A stretch of 64,000 nt of DNA from Novosphingobium fuchskuhlense (GCF_001519075.1 NZ_KQ954244.1:1567934-1631933), one strand, 5' to 3'; counted from the stretch's first letter, positions 36,792 to 46,172 are shown. Translations and numbers: made by a program. Notes: generated by a model from the letters alone, not told the origin.

Positions 36792-37466
36792 CTACTGGCC
36801 CGCCGCCTTGCTGGCCGGTGCGCCTGCGTTGTCGTTGGCCGCCGGGGCAGGCGCGGCCGGGCCATCGAAGCTCACCGTGGGGGCGGTATCGGCGCCCGGT
36901 GTGGTCGCGGCGAAGGGCACCATGGGCTTCGCGCCATAGACGACCTTGGCGGCGATGATCGCGGGGAAGGTGCGGATCGTGGTGTTGTAGGCCTGCACCG
37001 CCTCGTTGTAGTCGCGCCTCGCCACAGCGATGCGGTTTTCCGCGCCTTCGATCTGGCTCTGCAGCGTCTTGAAGTTGTCGTTGGCCTTGATGTCCGGATA
37101 GGCTTCGACCGAGGCGAGCAAGCGGCCGAGGCCCTGCGAAAGCTGCCCCTGCGCGGCCTGATACTGCGCCATCTTGTCCGGATCGGTCACGTCGGCGGCG
37201 GAGATCTGGATCGAGGTCGCCTTGGCGCGGGCCTCGGTCACCTTGACCAGCGTGCCCTGCTCGAAGTTGGCCGCGCCCTTTACCGTGGCGACGAGGTTCG
37301 GGATCAGGTCCGCGCGCCGCTGGTACTGGTTCTGCACATCGGCCCACTTGGCCTTGGCGGCTTCCTCGGCGGTCGGGATCGCATTCACCCCGCAGCCGGC
37401 AAGGCCGGCGGCAGCCATGGCGACGAAAGCGAAACGGGAAAAGCGGGCAAGCAGCGAAGCGGCCAT
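36792..37466 (-). CDS. lemA: LemA family protein
   Basis: This 224-residue protein has an N-terminal lipoprotein-like segment (AAAGLAGCG, Cys near 25) followed by the LemA helical domain: WADVQNQYQRRADLIPNLVATVKGAANFEQGTLVKVTEARAKA, LLASVEAYPDIKANDNFKTLQSQIEGAENRIAVARRDYNEAVQAYNTTIRTFP. The C-terminus is Ala/Pro rich. LemA proteins are membrane anchored with unclear function and commonly precede TPM genes, as here. The start follows GAGGGAAC. Confidence 0.93.
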   Translation of the reverse strand: MAASLLARFSRFAFVAMAAAGLAGCGVNAIPTAEEAAKAKWADVQNQYQRRADLIPNLVATVKGAANFEQGTLVKVTEARAKATSIQISAADVTDPDKMAQYQAAQGQLSQGLGRLLASVEAYPDIKANDNFKTLQSQIEGAENRIAVARRDYNEAVQAYNTTIRTFPAIIAAKVVYGAKPMVPFAATTPGADTAPTVSFDGPAAPAPAANDNAGAPASKAAGQ

Positions 37467-37662
37467 CGAGATGTGTTCCCTCAAGATCTCCGGCGCGGAT
37501 GCGGCGGGGTTGATCGCTCCTAGATGTAGCGGGTCCGGGTGGCGGTTCAAGGGCTGCCGGCATGTCGGGCTCGGCCCAATTCGGTGCATCCGCCCACTTG
37601 TTACAAAGGTTTGCAGATGGCACGAAGCAGATGGGTGAATATGCCTAACGGGAGAACAAGTG

Positions 37663-38100
37663 ATGGGCATGATGGGAGAATTCAAGGACTTCGTTTCGCG
37701 CGGCAATGTGCTTGATCTCGCGGTTGGCGTGATCATCGGCGCGGCCTTCGGCAAGATCGTCACCTCGCTGACCGAGGACATGATCATGCCGGTGATCGGC
37801 GTTGTGACGGGCGGGGTGGACTTCACCAACAAGTTCGTGGTGCTGGGCAAGGTCCCCGATACCTACAAGGGCTCGCTCACCGACTATGCCGCCTTGAAGG
37901 CTGCGGGTGTGCCGATGCTGGGCTATGGCGCCTTCATCACTGCGGTCATCGGCTTCGTGCTAATGGCTTTCGTGATCTTCCAGATCGTGCGCATGGCCAA
38001 CAAGATGATGCCGGCCAAGCCGGAAGCGCCGGCCGCGCCGGCCGGGCCGAGCGAGGTCGATCTTCTGACCGAGATCCGCGACGCGCTGAAGAAGGCCTGA
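37663..38100 (+). CDS. mscL: Large-conductance mechanosensitive channel
   Basis: MscL opens under membrane tension to release solutes during hypo-osmotic shock. The 145-residue protein has [41 protein letters not shown] (first helix and pore-lining segment), a periplasmic loop, and a second helix [26 protein letters not shown], then an Ala/Pro linker and helical C-terminal bundle. ATG 37663 is 6 bp from GGAGAA; GTG 37660 is an alternative. Divergent from lemA across 196 bp in which I see no further genes. Confidence 0.96.
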   Translation: MGMMGEFKDFVSRGNVLDLAVGVIIGAAFGKIVTSLTEDMIMPVIGVVTGGVDFTNKFVVLGKVPDTYKGSLTDYAALKAAGVPMLGYGAFITAVIGFVLMAFVIFQIVRMANKMMPAKPEAPAAPAGPSEVDLLTEIRDALKKA

Positions 38101-38104
38101 GATC

Positions 38105-38138
38105 GGAAGGGGAAGGGGTATGCCCCTTCCCTTTCCTT
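38105..38138 (+). terminator. Hairpin terminator after mscL
   Basis: A 14-bp stem (38105-38118 with 38123-38136, one G-T pair) closed by TATG lies directly after the mscL stop and before the ssrA gene. Only a short pyrimidine tract follows, so termination strength is uncertain. Confidence 0.6.
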
Positions 38139-38162
38139 CGCCGCGCTCCTATATCGGTTACG

Positions 38163-38525
38163 CCGGCTCAGGCCGGCTATGACGATAAAGTGTACCGTAC
38201 AATAGGCGCAGCGGACCCGGGGGCGGTACCCGGCGGCTCCACCATCACCACCGGCTGAAACAGGTCGGGCTCTGTTGTCGCAGAGGTGTTGATGGGGCCG
38301 AACTAGGATCGACGTGTGTTGAAAAGCGGTGTTTTCGTCCGGGCTGAGTAACCCGTTAAAGGCTCAAAACCCACAAGTGCCAACGACAACGAAGCACTCG
38401 CTCTCGCGGCGTAATCTGACGGCTTAACGGCCTGATCTTACAAAGCTAAAGCGCGGTTGAACCCACCGGGCAACAGAAGGGAATTCAGCGGTTCGGAGGC
38501 GTACCGGGCAACAGAAACGCCTCCA
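38163..38525 (+). ncRNA. ssrA: Permuted two-piece tmRNA (ssrA, alphaproteobacterial type)
   Basis: tmRNA rescues stalled ribosomes and tags their products. The acceptor half comes first, ending CGGCTCCACCA at 38244. The coding half starts at 38294 with GGGGCCG, which pairs with CGGCTCC of the acceptor end (one G-U pair). The reading frame at 38379-38414 encodes the tag ANDNEALALAA plus stop, after the resume Ala codon. About 49 nt between the halves should be removed during processing. A 7-bp hairpin (38495-38501 with 38518-38524) closes the 3' end. The outer 5' boundary is approximate. Confidence 0.93.
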
Positions 38526-38531
38526 CTTTAC

Positions 38532-38810
38532 TCATTGATCCAGATCGACCGTCACTGGCGCCGCGGCCGCCCTGGCCTCGCGCTCGTACTTCATCGCGTC
38601 CATGATCTTGGCGCCGGCCATGAACACGGCGAGGCAGCTTGCCAGGAACAGCAGCTTGCCGCCGAAGCCGGGATACTGCGCGAGATAGATGTGGCCGCGC
38701 TCGGCCGATCCCAGCGCCAGCGCGTAGATGATCGCGCTGGCCTCGAACCGGTTCTTGATCACGAACAGGCGGCTGATCTTGCGCAGCAAGGGGGTCTTCT
38801 TCTGGGTCAC
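38532..38810 (-). CDS. Conserved hypothetical small membrane protein
   Basis: This 92-residue protein has a basic N-terminus (TQKKTPLLRKISRLFVIKNRFEASAIIYALALGSAERG), one clear transmembrane helix (GKLLFLASCLAVFMAGAKIMDAM) and a charged Ala-rich C-terminus. The GTG start at 38810 follows GGAAGAGG. It is convergent with ssrA. No catalytic motif is visible; similar small proteins seem common in sphingomonads, but I do not recognise a function. Confidence 0.75.
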   Translation of the reverse strand: MTQKKTPLLRKISRLFVIKNRFEASAIIYALALGSAERGHIYLAQYPGFGGKLLFLASCLAVFMAGAKIMDAMKYEREARAAAAPVTVDLDQ

Positions 38811-38947
38811 ACCACCTCTTCCGCAACCTTCGTGCCAGATCAGCAATCACTGGGCTGCTGTGCACATCCTAACCTGCTCTTTGTAAAGCATGGCGACAGG
38901 CCTTGGTAAAGGCGCGCTTAACCCTCTGCCCTGCGGGGCGTATCGTT

Positions 38948-40210
38948 TCAGGTCAGTGCGGAAAGATCGAGCGCATCGAGCAGTGCGGCGCGCGCGGCGA
39001 TCACGCTGGAAGCCAGCGAGTCGCGCCCGATATCCGCCGGGTCGATCTGCTCGGGCCAGGCTTTGGCAATCAGCATTTCCAGCATGTCTGCGCGCGCTTC
39101 GGTGAGGAGGAAGCGCGGATCGACGGTGGCAGGATCGGCGACAACGCGCAGGCGCAGGCAGGCGGGACCGCCGCCGTTGGCCATCGACTGGCGCACATCG
39201 ACGGGCAGCACGCGGCGGATCGGGCCGTTGGATGCGAGCATGCCGTCGAGCCAGGCCCGCACGGCGGGGTGCTCCCAGGCTTCGAGCGGGATGACGAGGC
39301 CCATCTCGCCCGAGGGCAGGGTGAGGAGCTGGGCGTTGAACAGGTAGCTGGCGATGGCGTCCGTGAGGCTGACCGCGCTGGCCGGTACGATCACGATCTC
39401 GGCCTCCGGCAGTGCGGCGCGAATCGCGCCATAGGTGCACTCGGGATCGGCAAAGGCCTGCTCGTGGGTGAACAGCACGCGCTCGTTGGCGACGGCGACC
39501 ACGTCGTTGTGGAAGGCACCGGCGGCGATGGCCTCAGCAGACTGCTCGACAAACAGGCAGCGCGCAGGGTTCAGGCCGTGAAGCCTGGCGACGGCGCGGC
39601 TGGCCTGTTCGTTCTGGCGGGCCGGGAAGGCACCGCCGGGCTTGCCGTAGACGAAGATTTCAAGACCCGGCGCGGCATGGTGCGTGCCCATGCGCATGTG
39701 GTTGGCTGCGCCTTCATCGCCGAAGCAGGCGGGCACCGCATCGTGGACGGCGAAGTGGGCGGTGTCGCTGAAGGCCAAGCGCAGCTGGCGCACGGTGTCG
39801 GGCCATTCCTGCGAACGGTGCGGCATGGTGACGAGGTTGGCGGCCGTCAGGTGGCAGCGCCCGTCTGCCGTATCAGGCGCGGGCGAGACAGTGGCGGCGT
39901 TGGCCGTCCACATCGAGCTGGCCGACCACGCCGCGGCGCGCAGCCGGCGTTCGGCTTCATCGGCAGGTTCGCCGATGCCGAGCGTGCCGAGGAAGGCGTG
40001 GTTGGGGCGCGGCAGCGGGCAGAGCAGGCCCTGCACGAGGCCGAGGCCCATGTTGTGGCGCATCTTGGCCACACCCTGCAGCGCGGCGGCGCGCGGGTAG
40101 GACACGGTGCCGCCGTGCTTTGCGGAGGCAAGATTGCCGAGGCTGAGCCCGGCGTAGTTGTGGCTCGGCCCGACGAGGCCGTCGAAGTTGATCTCGACCA
40201 GAGTGCTCAT
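38948..40210 (-). CDS. astB: N-succinylarginine dihydrolase
   Basis: AstB converts N2-succinylarginine to N2-succinylornithine, CO2 and ammonia in the arginine succinyltransferase pathway. The 420-residue guanidino-modifying-fold protein keeps EINFDGLVGPSHNYAGLSLGN, the SSMWTANAATVSP active-site segment, ANHMRMG, and HNDVVAVAN, and the late FLSNGGGPACLRLRV-like SMANGGGPACLRLRV with the catalytic Cys. It is last in an operon, 11 bp after astA, with a GAAGGA ribosome site. Confidence 0.95.
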   Translation of the reverse strand: MSTLVEINFDGLVGPSHNYAGLSLGNLASAKHGGTVSYPRAAALQGVAKMRHNMGLGLVQGLLCPLPRPNHAFLGTLGIGEPADEAERRLRAAAWSASSMWTANAATVSPAPDTADGRCHLTAANLVTMPHRSQEWPDTVRQLRLAFSDTAHFAVHDAVPACFGDEGAANHMRMGTHHAAPGLEIFVYGKPGGAFPARQNEQASRAVARLHGLNPARCLFVEQSAEAIAAGAFHNDVVAVANERVLFTHEQAFADPECTYGAIRAALPEAEIVIVPASAVSLTDAIASYLFNAQLLTLPSGEMGLVIPLEAWEHPAVRAWLDGMLASNGPIRRVLPVDVRQSMANGGGPACLRLRVVADPATVDPRFLLTEARADMLEMLIAKAWPEQIDPADIGRDSLASSVIAARAALLDALDLSALT

Positions 40211-40221
40211 TGCGGGTTCCT

Positions 40222-41253
40222 TCAGCGCGCCACGTGCCACACGGTATCGCCGGGGCCGATGCCGAGCGCCTTGGCGGCGTCGGGATCGAGCGCAACGCCC
40301 GCTCCGTCCGGCGTGATGCGGGCAAAGCAGCAGCGGAAATCGGCGAGGCGGCCGGTTGCGACGAGCGCGCGGGTCGCGGTCTCGTCGGGCGGGCGGACTT
40401 CGGTGACTGGCACCGTCTTCGCATCGGCAATCGAGCGGACCCGATCGGTGCGCGCGGTCATCGTCGGGCCGCCGTCGAAGATGTCGAAATAGCCCTCGGC
40501 GGCGAAGCCTTCGGTCTCCAGCATGCGCATCGCGGCGCGGCCGCTGGGATGCGGGAGGCCGATGGCCGAGCGCGCGGTTTCGGGCAGCATGGCGATGTAG
40601 ACCGGATGCTTGGGCATGAGGTCTGCGATGAACTGGTTGCCGTTGATCGCGTTGAAATAGTCGGCTTCCTGGAAGCTCATGCCGAAGAAGCGGCCGGCCA
40701 CGCCATCCCAGAACGGCGAGCCGCCGCGCTCGTCGATCACGCCGCGCAGTTCGGCGAGGATGCGGTCGGCAAAGCGCCCCCGGTGCATTGCGATGAACAG
40801 ATAGCGGCTGCGCGCCAGCAGCATGCCGAGCCCGCCTGCGCGCTCGCCGGGGTGGAGGAACAGGCCGCCGACTTCGCTCGAGCCTTCAAGGTCGGTGACG
40901 AGATTGAGCATTTCGGCGCGGAAGGTACGGCCGAGTTCCTTGGAATGCTGGGTCAGCGTTGCCATGCGGTAGGAATAGAACGGCCAGGTCTGCCCGACGC
41001 GGGTGAAGATCTGGCAGGTGCCCCGCACTTCGCGGGTGGCGACGTCCTCGAGGATGAGGACGAAGAGCTCGTCCTTCTGGGTCTCGGGATCGCCTTCCTC
41101 GCTGTTGGCGAAGGCGGCGGCGGCGCGTTCCAGCTTGGCGGTGAGCGCGCGGCGGTCGGGCGGGAGGTTGGTGAAGCCGCCGCCGGTGAGCTTGGCCATC
41201 TCGTACAGATGTTCGAGATCCGCGGCGCGGGCCGCGCGGATGACGTGGGTCAC
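40222..41253 (-). CDS. astA: Arginine N-succinyltransferase
   Basis: AstA transfers succinyl from succinyl-CoA to the alpha-amine of arginine. The 343-residue protein has the family's GNAT-like segments: RAARAADLEHLYEMAKLTGGGFTNLPPD, GTCQIF, PFYSYR, LFLHPGERAGGLGMLLARSRYLFIA, and SPFWDGVAGRFFGMSFQEADYFNAINGNQFIADLMPKHPVY. The GTG start at 41253 lies 12 bp after GGAGG. It is between the M20 hydrolase and astB, with a 5-bp gap upstream. Confidence 0.94.
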   Translation of the reverse strand: MTHVIRAARAADLEHLYEMAKLTGGGFTNLPPDRRALTAKLERAAAAFANSEEGDPETQKDELFVLILEDVATREVRGTCQIFTRVGQTWPFYSYRMATLTQHSKELGRTFRAEMLNLVTDLEGSSEVGGLFLHPGERAGGLGMLLARSRYLFIAMHRGRFADRILAELRGVIDERGGSPFWDGVAGRFFGMSFQEADYFNAINGNQFIADLMPKHPVYIAMLPETARSAIGLPHPSGRAAMRMLETEGFAAEGYFDIFDGGPTMTARTDRVRSIADAKTVPVTEVRPPDETATRALVATGRLADFRCCFARITPDGAGVALDPDAAKALGIGPGDTVWHVAR

Positions 41254-41258
41254 GGTGC

Positions 41259-42464
41259 TTATTCCCCTCCGGAAAGCCGGTGCAGCACGAGCGCCGACAG
41301 CGCGGCCCGCTCGGCCAGCGATGGCACGATCATGTATTCTGACGGCGAGTGGATCGCGCCGCCGCGCACGCCCATGGTATCGACGACAGGCACGCCGAGC
41401 GCGGCAATGTTGTTGCCGTCGCAAACCCCGCCGGAGCTTTGCCAGCGGATCGGCTGGCCGAGCGCGGCACCGCAGCGGCGGACAAGATCGAAGAGCCTTT
41501 CCGCTTCGGGCGTCAGCGGCTTGGGCGGACGGCTGATGCCGCCGTGGAGGTGGATGCTGACTTCATGCGCCAGTTCGACCTCACGCAACAGGGTGCCGAT
41601 GGCGGCGGTGAAGCGCGCGGCGTCTGCCTCGCTGCGGGGGCGGATGTTGAAACGCAGGACGGCGTGATCGGGCACGACGTTGTTGGCCGAGCCGCCGTCG
41701 ATGCGGGCGGGGTTGATGGCCAGGCCGTCTCCCTGCAGCGCCTTGAGGCCGAGCGCGAGATCGGCTGCGGCGACCACGGCGTTGCGGCCGTCCTGCGGGT
41801 TGCGGCCGGCATGGGCGGAGCGGCCGGTGACGATCGCGCTGTAGTTTCCGCTGCCGCCGCGCGCGCCGGCCAGCGTGCCGTCCGGGAGGGCCGAGGGTTC
41901 GTATGTAAGCGCCGCCGCCTTGGCGCGCGCCAATTCGGCGATGAGGGGCGCGGAAGCGAGGCTGCCGGTTTCCTCGTCCGAGTTGATCAGCACATCATAG
42001 CCGACCGACGCGGCCTGCGGGCTTGCCTCGAACGCTTTCAGCGCGGCGAGGATGACGGCGATGCCGCCCTTCATGTCGGCCGTGCCGGGGCCGCCGAGAG
42101 TTTCCGCATCGAGCCAGGTGAGCGACTGGAACGGGTGGTCCGCCGGGTAGACGGTGTCCATGTGGCCGGTCAGGAGATAGCGACGCCCAGCCTCCGGGCG
42201 GACCGAGAGGACCACGTGCGCGCCGTGTCCGATCTCGACCGCGCGGCCATCGGCGGCGATGGCTTCGACCGGCGCGGGCGGCGCGAGGCGCACGTCGCCG
42301 GGCAGCGCCGCGAAGGCATCGGCGAGGAGCGCGGCCTGCTGCGCGAGGCCGGCGAGGTTGCGGGTGCCGGTGTTGATGGGGCACCACGCCTCCACCTGCT
42401 GCAGCATGGCAGCGGCGTCGATCCCCTCGACGAGGGCGGCCTCGGTGGCGGCAAGCGTTCCCAT
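41259..42464 (-). CDS. M20-family (carboxypeptidase G2-like) hydrolase in the ast operon
   Basis: This 401-residue dinuclear-zinc hydrolase has TGHMDTVYP, GTADMKGGIAV, SDEETGS with the general-base Glu, a dimerisation domain beginning GARGGSGNYSAIVTGRSAHAG, and SSGGVCDGNNIAALG. CPG2-type enzymes release Glu from N-acyl-glutamates. Being the first gene before astA and astB, it may do the last step of the pathway, succinylglutamate to succinate and glutamate, normally done by the unrelated AstE. This is inference; it could instead be a peptidase. Confidence 0.88.
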   Translation of the reverse strand: MGTLAATEAALVEGIDAAAMLQQVEAWCPINTGTRNLAGLAQQAALLADAFAALPGDVRLAPPAPVEAIAADGRAVEIGHGAHVVLSVRPEAGRRYLLTGHMDTVYPADHPFQSLTWLDAETLGGPGTADMKGGIAVILAALKAFEASPQAASVGYDVLINSDEETGSLASAPLIAELARAKAAALTYEPSALPDGTLAGARGGSGNYSAIVTGRSAHAGRNPQDGRNAVVAAADLALGLKALQGDGLAINPARIDGGSANNVVPDHAVLRFNIRPRSEADAARFTAAIGTLLREVELAHEVSIHLHGGISRPPKPLTPEAERLFDLVRRCGAALGQPIRWQSSGGVCDGNNIAALGVPVVDTMGVRGGAIHSPSEYMIVPSLAERAALSALVLHRLSGGE

Positions 42465-42717
42465 CGCCGACCGCTCTAGCCTGCCCGCGCGCCGGGGTGA
42501 ACCCCCGCGCCGCAGGATTGTTTCATCCGCAACCGGTGCGCGGGCAGAGGCCCTCAATTTAGGTCAGGTTGACACGGTTGACACAGTCCTGAGGGAAAAC
42601 TGCCGGGCCCGGGTCCGGCAGGTGCAAGCGGCTGGAATGAAGGGAAAATCCGGGAGCAATGCGGCGCGGCGGGAGGCATGGACGCCTTATGTCAGGTTCG
42701 GGCCTTGTAGGAAAATA
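42465..42717. other. Intergenic region between the ast operon and rsmA
   Basis: These 253 bp hold no convincing gene. Visible elements are a tandem repeat TTGACACGG/TTGACACAG at about 42569-42586 and a 7-bp hairpin CTGCCGG...CCGGCAG at 42600-42621 downstream of rsmA. The ast promoter must lie here on the minus strand, but no clear -35/-10 pair was found. Confidence 0.5.
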
Positions 42718-43545
42718 TCAGGCCGTGAGCACCCGCGCGATGGCCACGAAATCGGCAACGGCCAGCGTTTCGGCGCGGCGCTGGGAGTCGATGCCGAGGG
42801 CTTCGAGGGCATCGAGCGCGCCGGGGAGGCCCTTGAGCGATTGGCGCAGCATCTTGCGGCGCTGGCCGAAGGCGGCCTCGGTCACGCGCTCGAGCATGCG
42901 GGCAGAGACGCCCTCCGGCATGGCGGCGGGCTCGACGTGGATGATCGCCGACATGACCTTGGGCGGCGGGGTGAAGGCGCTGCGGTGGACGCGCATGGCG
43001 ATGCGGGGTTTGCTGCGCCACTGGGCGAGGACGGCGAGGCGGCCATAGGCATCGCTGCCGGGTGCGGCGACGATGCGTTCGGCGACTTCCTGCTGGAACA
43101 TCAGCGTGAGGCTGCGCCACTGCGGCGGCCAGCCTTGCCCGGAGAGCCAGCCGGTGAACAGCGCGGTGCCGACGTTGTAGGGGAGGTTGGCGACGACGTG
43201 CCACGGTGCGTCGAACAGCTCTGCGGGCGCGATCTTCATCGCATCGCCCTCGATCACGCGGAGCTGGCCGGGGAACGCTTCGGCCAGTTCGGCGAGTGCG
43301 GGCAGGCAGCGGCGGTCCATCTCGATCGCAGTGACGTTTGCCCCCCGGCGCAGGAGCGCGCGGGTAAGGCCGCCGGGGCCGGGGCCGACTTCGAGGACGT
43401 TCTCGCCCTTGAGATCGCCTGGCACCGTGGCGATGCGGGCGAGGAGCTGTTCGTCGAACAGGAAATTCTGGCCGAGCGCCTTGGTGGCGATGAGGCCGTG
43501 GCGCTGCACGACATCGCGCAGGGGAGGGAGGTCGGGAAGGCTCAT
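42718..43545 (-). CDS. rsmA: 16S rRNA (adenine1518/1519-N6)-dimethyltransferase
   Basis: RsmA (KsgA) dimethylates two adjacent adenines near the 3' end of 16S rRNA late in 30S assembly. The 275-residue Rossmann methyltransferase keeps the N-terminal [16 protein letters not shown], AdoMet-binding [21 protein letters not shown], and the catalytic NLPYNVG. The start codon overlaps the pdxA stop (ATGA). The gene order lptD-surA-pdxA-rsmA is the conserved proteobacterial one. Confidence 0.97.
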   Translation of the reverse strand: MSLPDLPPLRDVVQRHGLIATKALGQNFLFDEQLLARIATVPGDLKGENVLEVGPGPGGLTRALLRRGANVTAIEMDRRCLPALAELAEAFPGQLRVIEGDAMKIAPAELFDAPWHVVANLPYNVGTALFTGWLSGQGWPPQWRSLTLMFQQEVAERIVAAPGSDAYGRLAVLAQWRSKPRIAMRVHRSAFTPPPKVMSAIIHVEPAAMPEGVSARMLERVTEAAFGQRRKMLRQSLKGLPGALDALEALGIDSQRRAETLAVADFVAIARVLTA

Positions 43546-44561
43546 CCGGCGGTGGCCCGGCGCGCGGCGCATTCGCCGGCCATGCGGATCGCGGCCACGG
43601 TGGCGCCGGGACGGGCGGTGCCGGTGCCGGCGATGCCGAAGGCGGTGCCGTGATCGGGCGAGGTACGGATGATCGGCAGGCCGAGCGTGACGTTCACCCC
43701 CTCATCGAAATCGAGCACCTTGATCGGGATGAGCGCCTGATCGTGGTACATGCAGATCGCCGCGTCATACGTGGCGCGCGCTTCGGCATGGAACATCGTG
43801 TCGGCGGGCAGCGGGCCCCGCGCGTCGATTCCGGCGGCCTTCAGCGCGGCGACGGCGGGGGCGATGACCTCAGCATCCTCGTGGCCCATGCGGCCATCCT
43901 CGCCGGCGTGGGGATTGAGCGCGGCCACGGCAAGGCGGGGGTTGGCAACGCCGAAATCGCGGGTGAGCGCCGCCGCCGCGATGGCGGATCGGCTGCGGAT
44001 GAGCTCGGTGCTGAGCAGGAACGGCACATCGCGCAGCGCGACATGGACGGTGACGGGAACGACGCGCAAGTTCGGCCCGGCGAGCATCATCACCGCGTTT
44101 TCCGGCGTGATCCCGCAGGCTTCGGCCACGAATTCGGTTTGGCCCGGCTGGTTGAAGCCGATGCGGGCAAGGCGGCTCTTGGCGATGGGGCCGGTGACGA
44201 GCGCAGCAGCCGCGCCCTGCTTGACGAGGCTCGTCGCGACTTCGAGCGCGCGCAGGGCGAGCGCGGCCCCCGCATCGTCGGGCTGGCCCGGCGCCCAGGG
44301 CGCGGTGCCGACATCGAGCACAGGCAGCGCGTGGGGAAAGACGGCGGCGGCTTCATCGGGCGCGGCGATGGCGACGACGGGAATGGCAAGGCCCCGGCTC
44401 CGCGCGGCGGCCTCGATCAGATCGCGGTTGCCCACGGCGAAGAACGGCGGGAGCCCTTCCGCTTCCCGCTGGGCCCATGCGGCGGCGATCAGCTCGGGGC
44501 CGACGCCGGCGGGATCGCCAAGGCTGATGGCGAGGGGTAGAAGCGGGATGCGGACGGTCAT
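43542..44561 (-). CDS. pdxA: 4-hydroxythreonine-4-phosphate dehydrogenase
   Basis: PdxA oxidises 4-phosphohydroxythreonine in pyridoxal-phosphate biosynthesis. The 339-residue protein has [12 protein letters not shown] at the N-terminus, [11 protein letters not shown] with metal-binding His, [27 protein letters not shown], and TSPDHGTAF at the C-terminus. It lies between surA and rsmA in the conserved cell-envelope and ribosome-maturation operon. Confidence 0.96.
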   Translation of the reverse strand: MTVRIPLLPLAISLGDPAGVGPELIAAAWAQREAEGLPPFFAVGNRDLIEAAARSRGLAIPVVAIAAPDEAAAVFPHALPVLDVGTAPWAPGQPDDAGAALALRALEVATSLVKQGAAAALVTGPIAKSRLARIGFNQPGQTEFVAEACGITPENAVMMLAGPNLRVVPVTVHVALRDVPFLLSTELIRSRSAIAAAALTRDFGVANPRLAVAALNPHAGEDGRMGHEDAEVIAPAVAALKAAGIDARGPLPADTMFHAEARATYDAAICMYHDQALIPIKVLDFDEGVNVTLGLPIIRTSPDHGTAFGIAGTGTARPGATVAAIRMAGECAARRATAG

Positions 44562-44608
44562 GGCGCGGCTCTAGCAGAGCCGGGCGGCGAGCGAGAGGGT
44601 ATAATGCC

Positions 44609-46003
44609 TCAGTTGTATTCGATCACCGCATCGCGGCGCAGGTCGCGCAGGTAGGTCTGGGCGCGCTTGTTCACGCGGTCGTCTTCCATCTGCGACTGGA
44701 GCTGCTCGAAGTTCGGGCCGCTTTCGACCTTGGGATCATCGCGGCCGCAGAGCATGAGCACGCGCACGCCATCCTCGATCGAGCCGAACGGCGGGGTGGT
44801 TTCACCCACCGAGAGCTTGAGGATCGTTTCCTGCAGCGCGGTGGGCAGATCGCGCACGCGGATCTGGTCGTTGGCGACGACAGTGGCCCCGAGCGCGACC
44901 CCGGCGGCATCGGCCGCGCCGCAGCCCTTGATGGTCTTGACCGCAGCGGCGAAGGCCGAGGCCTTGCCGGCGGCTTCCTTTTCAGGCGTGCCCTTGGGGA
45001 AGGCGATCGAGATCTGCTTGAGGCTGAGCACCGCATCGCGCGGATCGGCGGTGAGGACCTGGCGCTTGTCGATCAGGTAGAGCAGCGAATAGCCCGAGGC
45101 GAGCTCGATCGGGCCGACGAGCTGACCCGGCGACATCTGCGCGGCGGGGGTGGAGAGTTCGGGCGGGAGCTGGGCGAGGCGGATCCAGCCGAGATCGCCC
45201 CCGACCGAGGCGCTGGAGGATTGCGAATACTGGCGCGCATAGGCGACGAAGCTGCCGCCGCCCTTCAGCTGTTCGAGGATCTTCTGCGCATTGGCGAGGA
45301 CCTGCGGCTTGGTTTCCTGCGTGGCGGCGAGGTAGATTTCGCCGATGCGGTACTCCTCGGTGCCCTTGGCGGCCTTGAGCCGGTCCATCATTTCGCGCAC
45401 TTCGCCGTCCGACACGTTGATGAACGGCTGGACGTTGCGGCGCAGCAGGCGCTGCCACGCGAGTTCGCCCTTGATCTGGCGCTTGAGCGAGCCCGAGGAC
45501 GAGCCGATCCCGGCGAGATACTTTTCGAGCGCGGCAGGGTTCTGGCCGAAATTCTGCTGCGCGACGCGTTCGAAGGTCTGGGTGACCTCTCCCTCGTCGA
45601 TCTCGATGTTGGCGGCCTTGGCTTCCTGGATCTGCAGCGTCTCGTCGATCAGGTTGCGCAGGACCTGCAGGCGCAGGCGCTCCAGTTCCTCCGGCGGAAC
45701 CTTGCCGCCATTGGCGCTGACGATGAGCGCGAGGCGCTGGTCGACATCGGTGCCGGTGATGATCTCTCCGTTGACGATCGCGGTGGCGCGGCGGAGGTGG
45801 GGATCGGCCTTGCCGAAGATGGTGGGATTGGCCGGCAGGTTGAGCGCGCTGGCGGGCGCGGACACGGACGTATCGTCAGCCGGATCGAGCAGGGTCTGCG
45901 CGTGCGCGAGCGGGGCCACGACGGGGGCGATGACAACGGCCAGAGCGCCCAGCCCGAGCGCGGCGCGCGGGGCGAGGGAAAGCAAACGAAACCCGGTCTT
46001 CAT
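44609..46003 (-). CDS. surA: Periplasmic chaperone and peptidyl-prolyl isomerase SurA
   Basis: SurA escorts outer-membrane proteins, including LptD, through the periplasm. The 464-residue protein has a long signal peptide ending LAHAQ near residue 36. The SurA_N region follows (RATAIVNGEIITGTDVDQRLALI), with LRNLIDETLQIQEAKAANIEIDEGEV. A parvulin domain lies at about 210-320 (EEYRIGEIYLAA, FVAYARQYSQSSSASVGGDLGWI, GYSLLYLIDKR). A second, degenerate isomerase-like region follows. It is downstream of its client gene lptD. Confidence 0.93.
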   Translation of the reverse strand: MKTGFRLLSLAPRAALGLGALAVVIAPVVAPLAHAQTLLDPADDTSVSAPASALNLPANPTIFGKADPHLRRATAIVNGEIITGTDVDQRLALIVSANGGKVPPEELERLRLQVLRNLIDETLQIQEAKAANIEIDEGEVTQTFERVAQQNFGQNPAALEKYLAGIGSSSGSLKRQIKGELAWQRLLRRNVQPFINVSDGEVREMMDRLKAAKGTEEYRIGEIYLAATQETKPQVLANAQKILEQLKGGGSFVAYARQYSQSSSASVGGDLGWIRLAQLPPELSTPAAQMSPGQLVGPIELASGYSLLYLIDKRQVLTADPRDAVLSLKQISIAFPKGTPEKEAAGKASAFAAAVKTIKGCGAADAAGVALGATVVANDQIRVRDLPTALQETILKLSVGETTPPFGSIEDGVRVLMLCGRDDPKVESGPNFEQLQSQMEDDRVNKRAQTYLRDLRRDAVIEYN

Positions 46004-46172
46004 GGCAGTACGATATTCCTGTCTTTCGGCTCCGCGTGGCGCAAGCGCCGAACGGTCATCACGCCGCCGCTACCTCGCATGGTCCGGCTGAACCCGAGGT
46101 GAGTGGCGCGGCGATAGCCCGATTGCAACGACGATGGAAGCGAAACGGAGGAAAAGTCCGGAGCGGACCGGG

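Noticed and set aside
38163..38244. A tRNA gene ending in CCA
   Set aside because: The CCA belongs to the acceptor half of the permuted tmRNA; there is no anticodon arm, and the coding half with the ANDNEALALAA tag follows.
42569..42586. TTGACA boxes as plus-strand promoters
   Set aside because: No plus-strand gene follows; the genes on both sides are on the minus strand.
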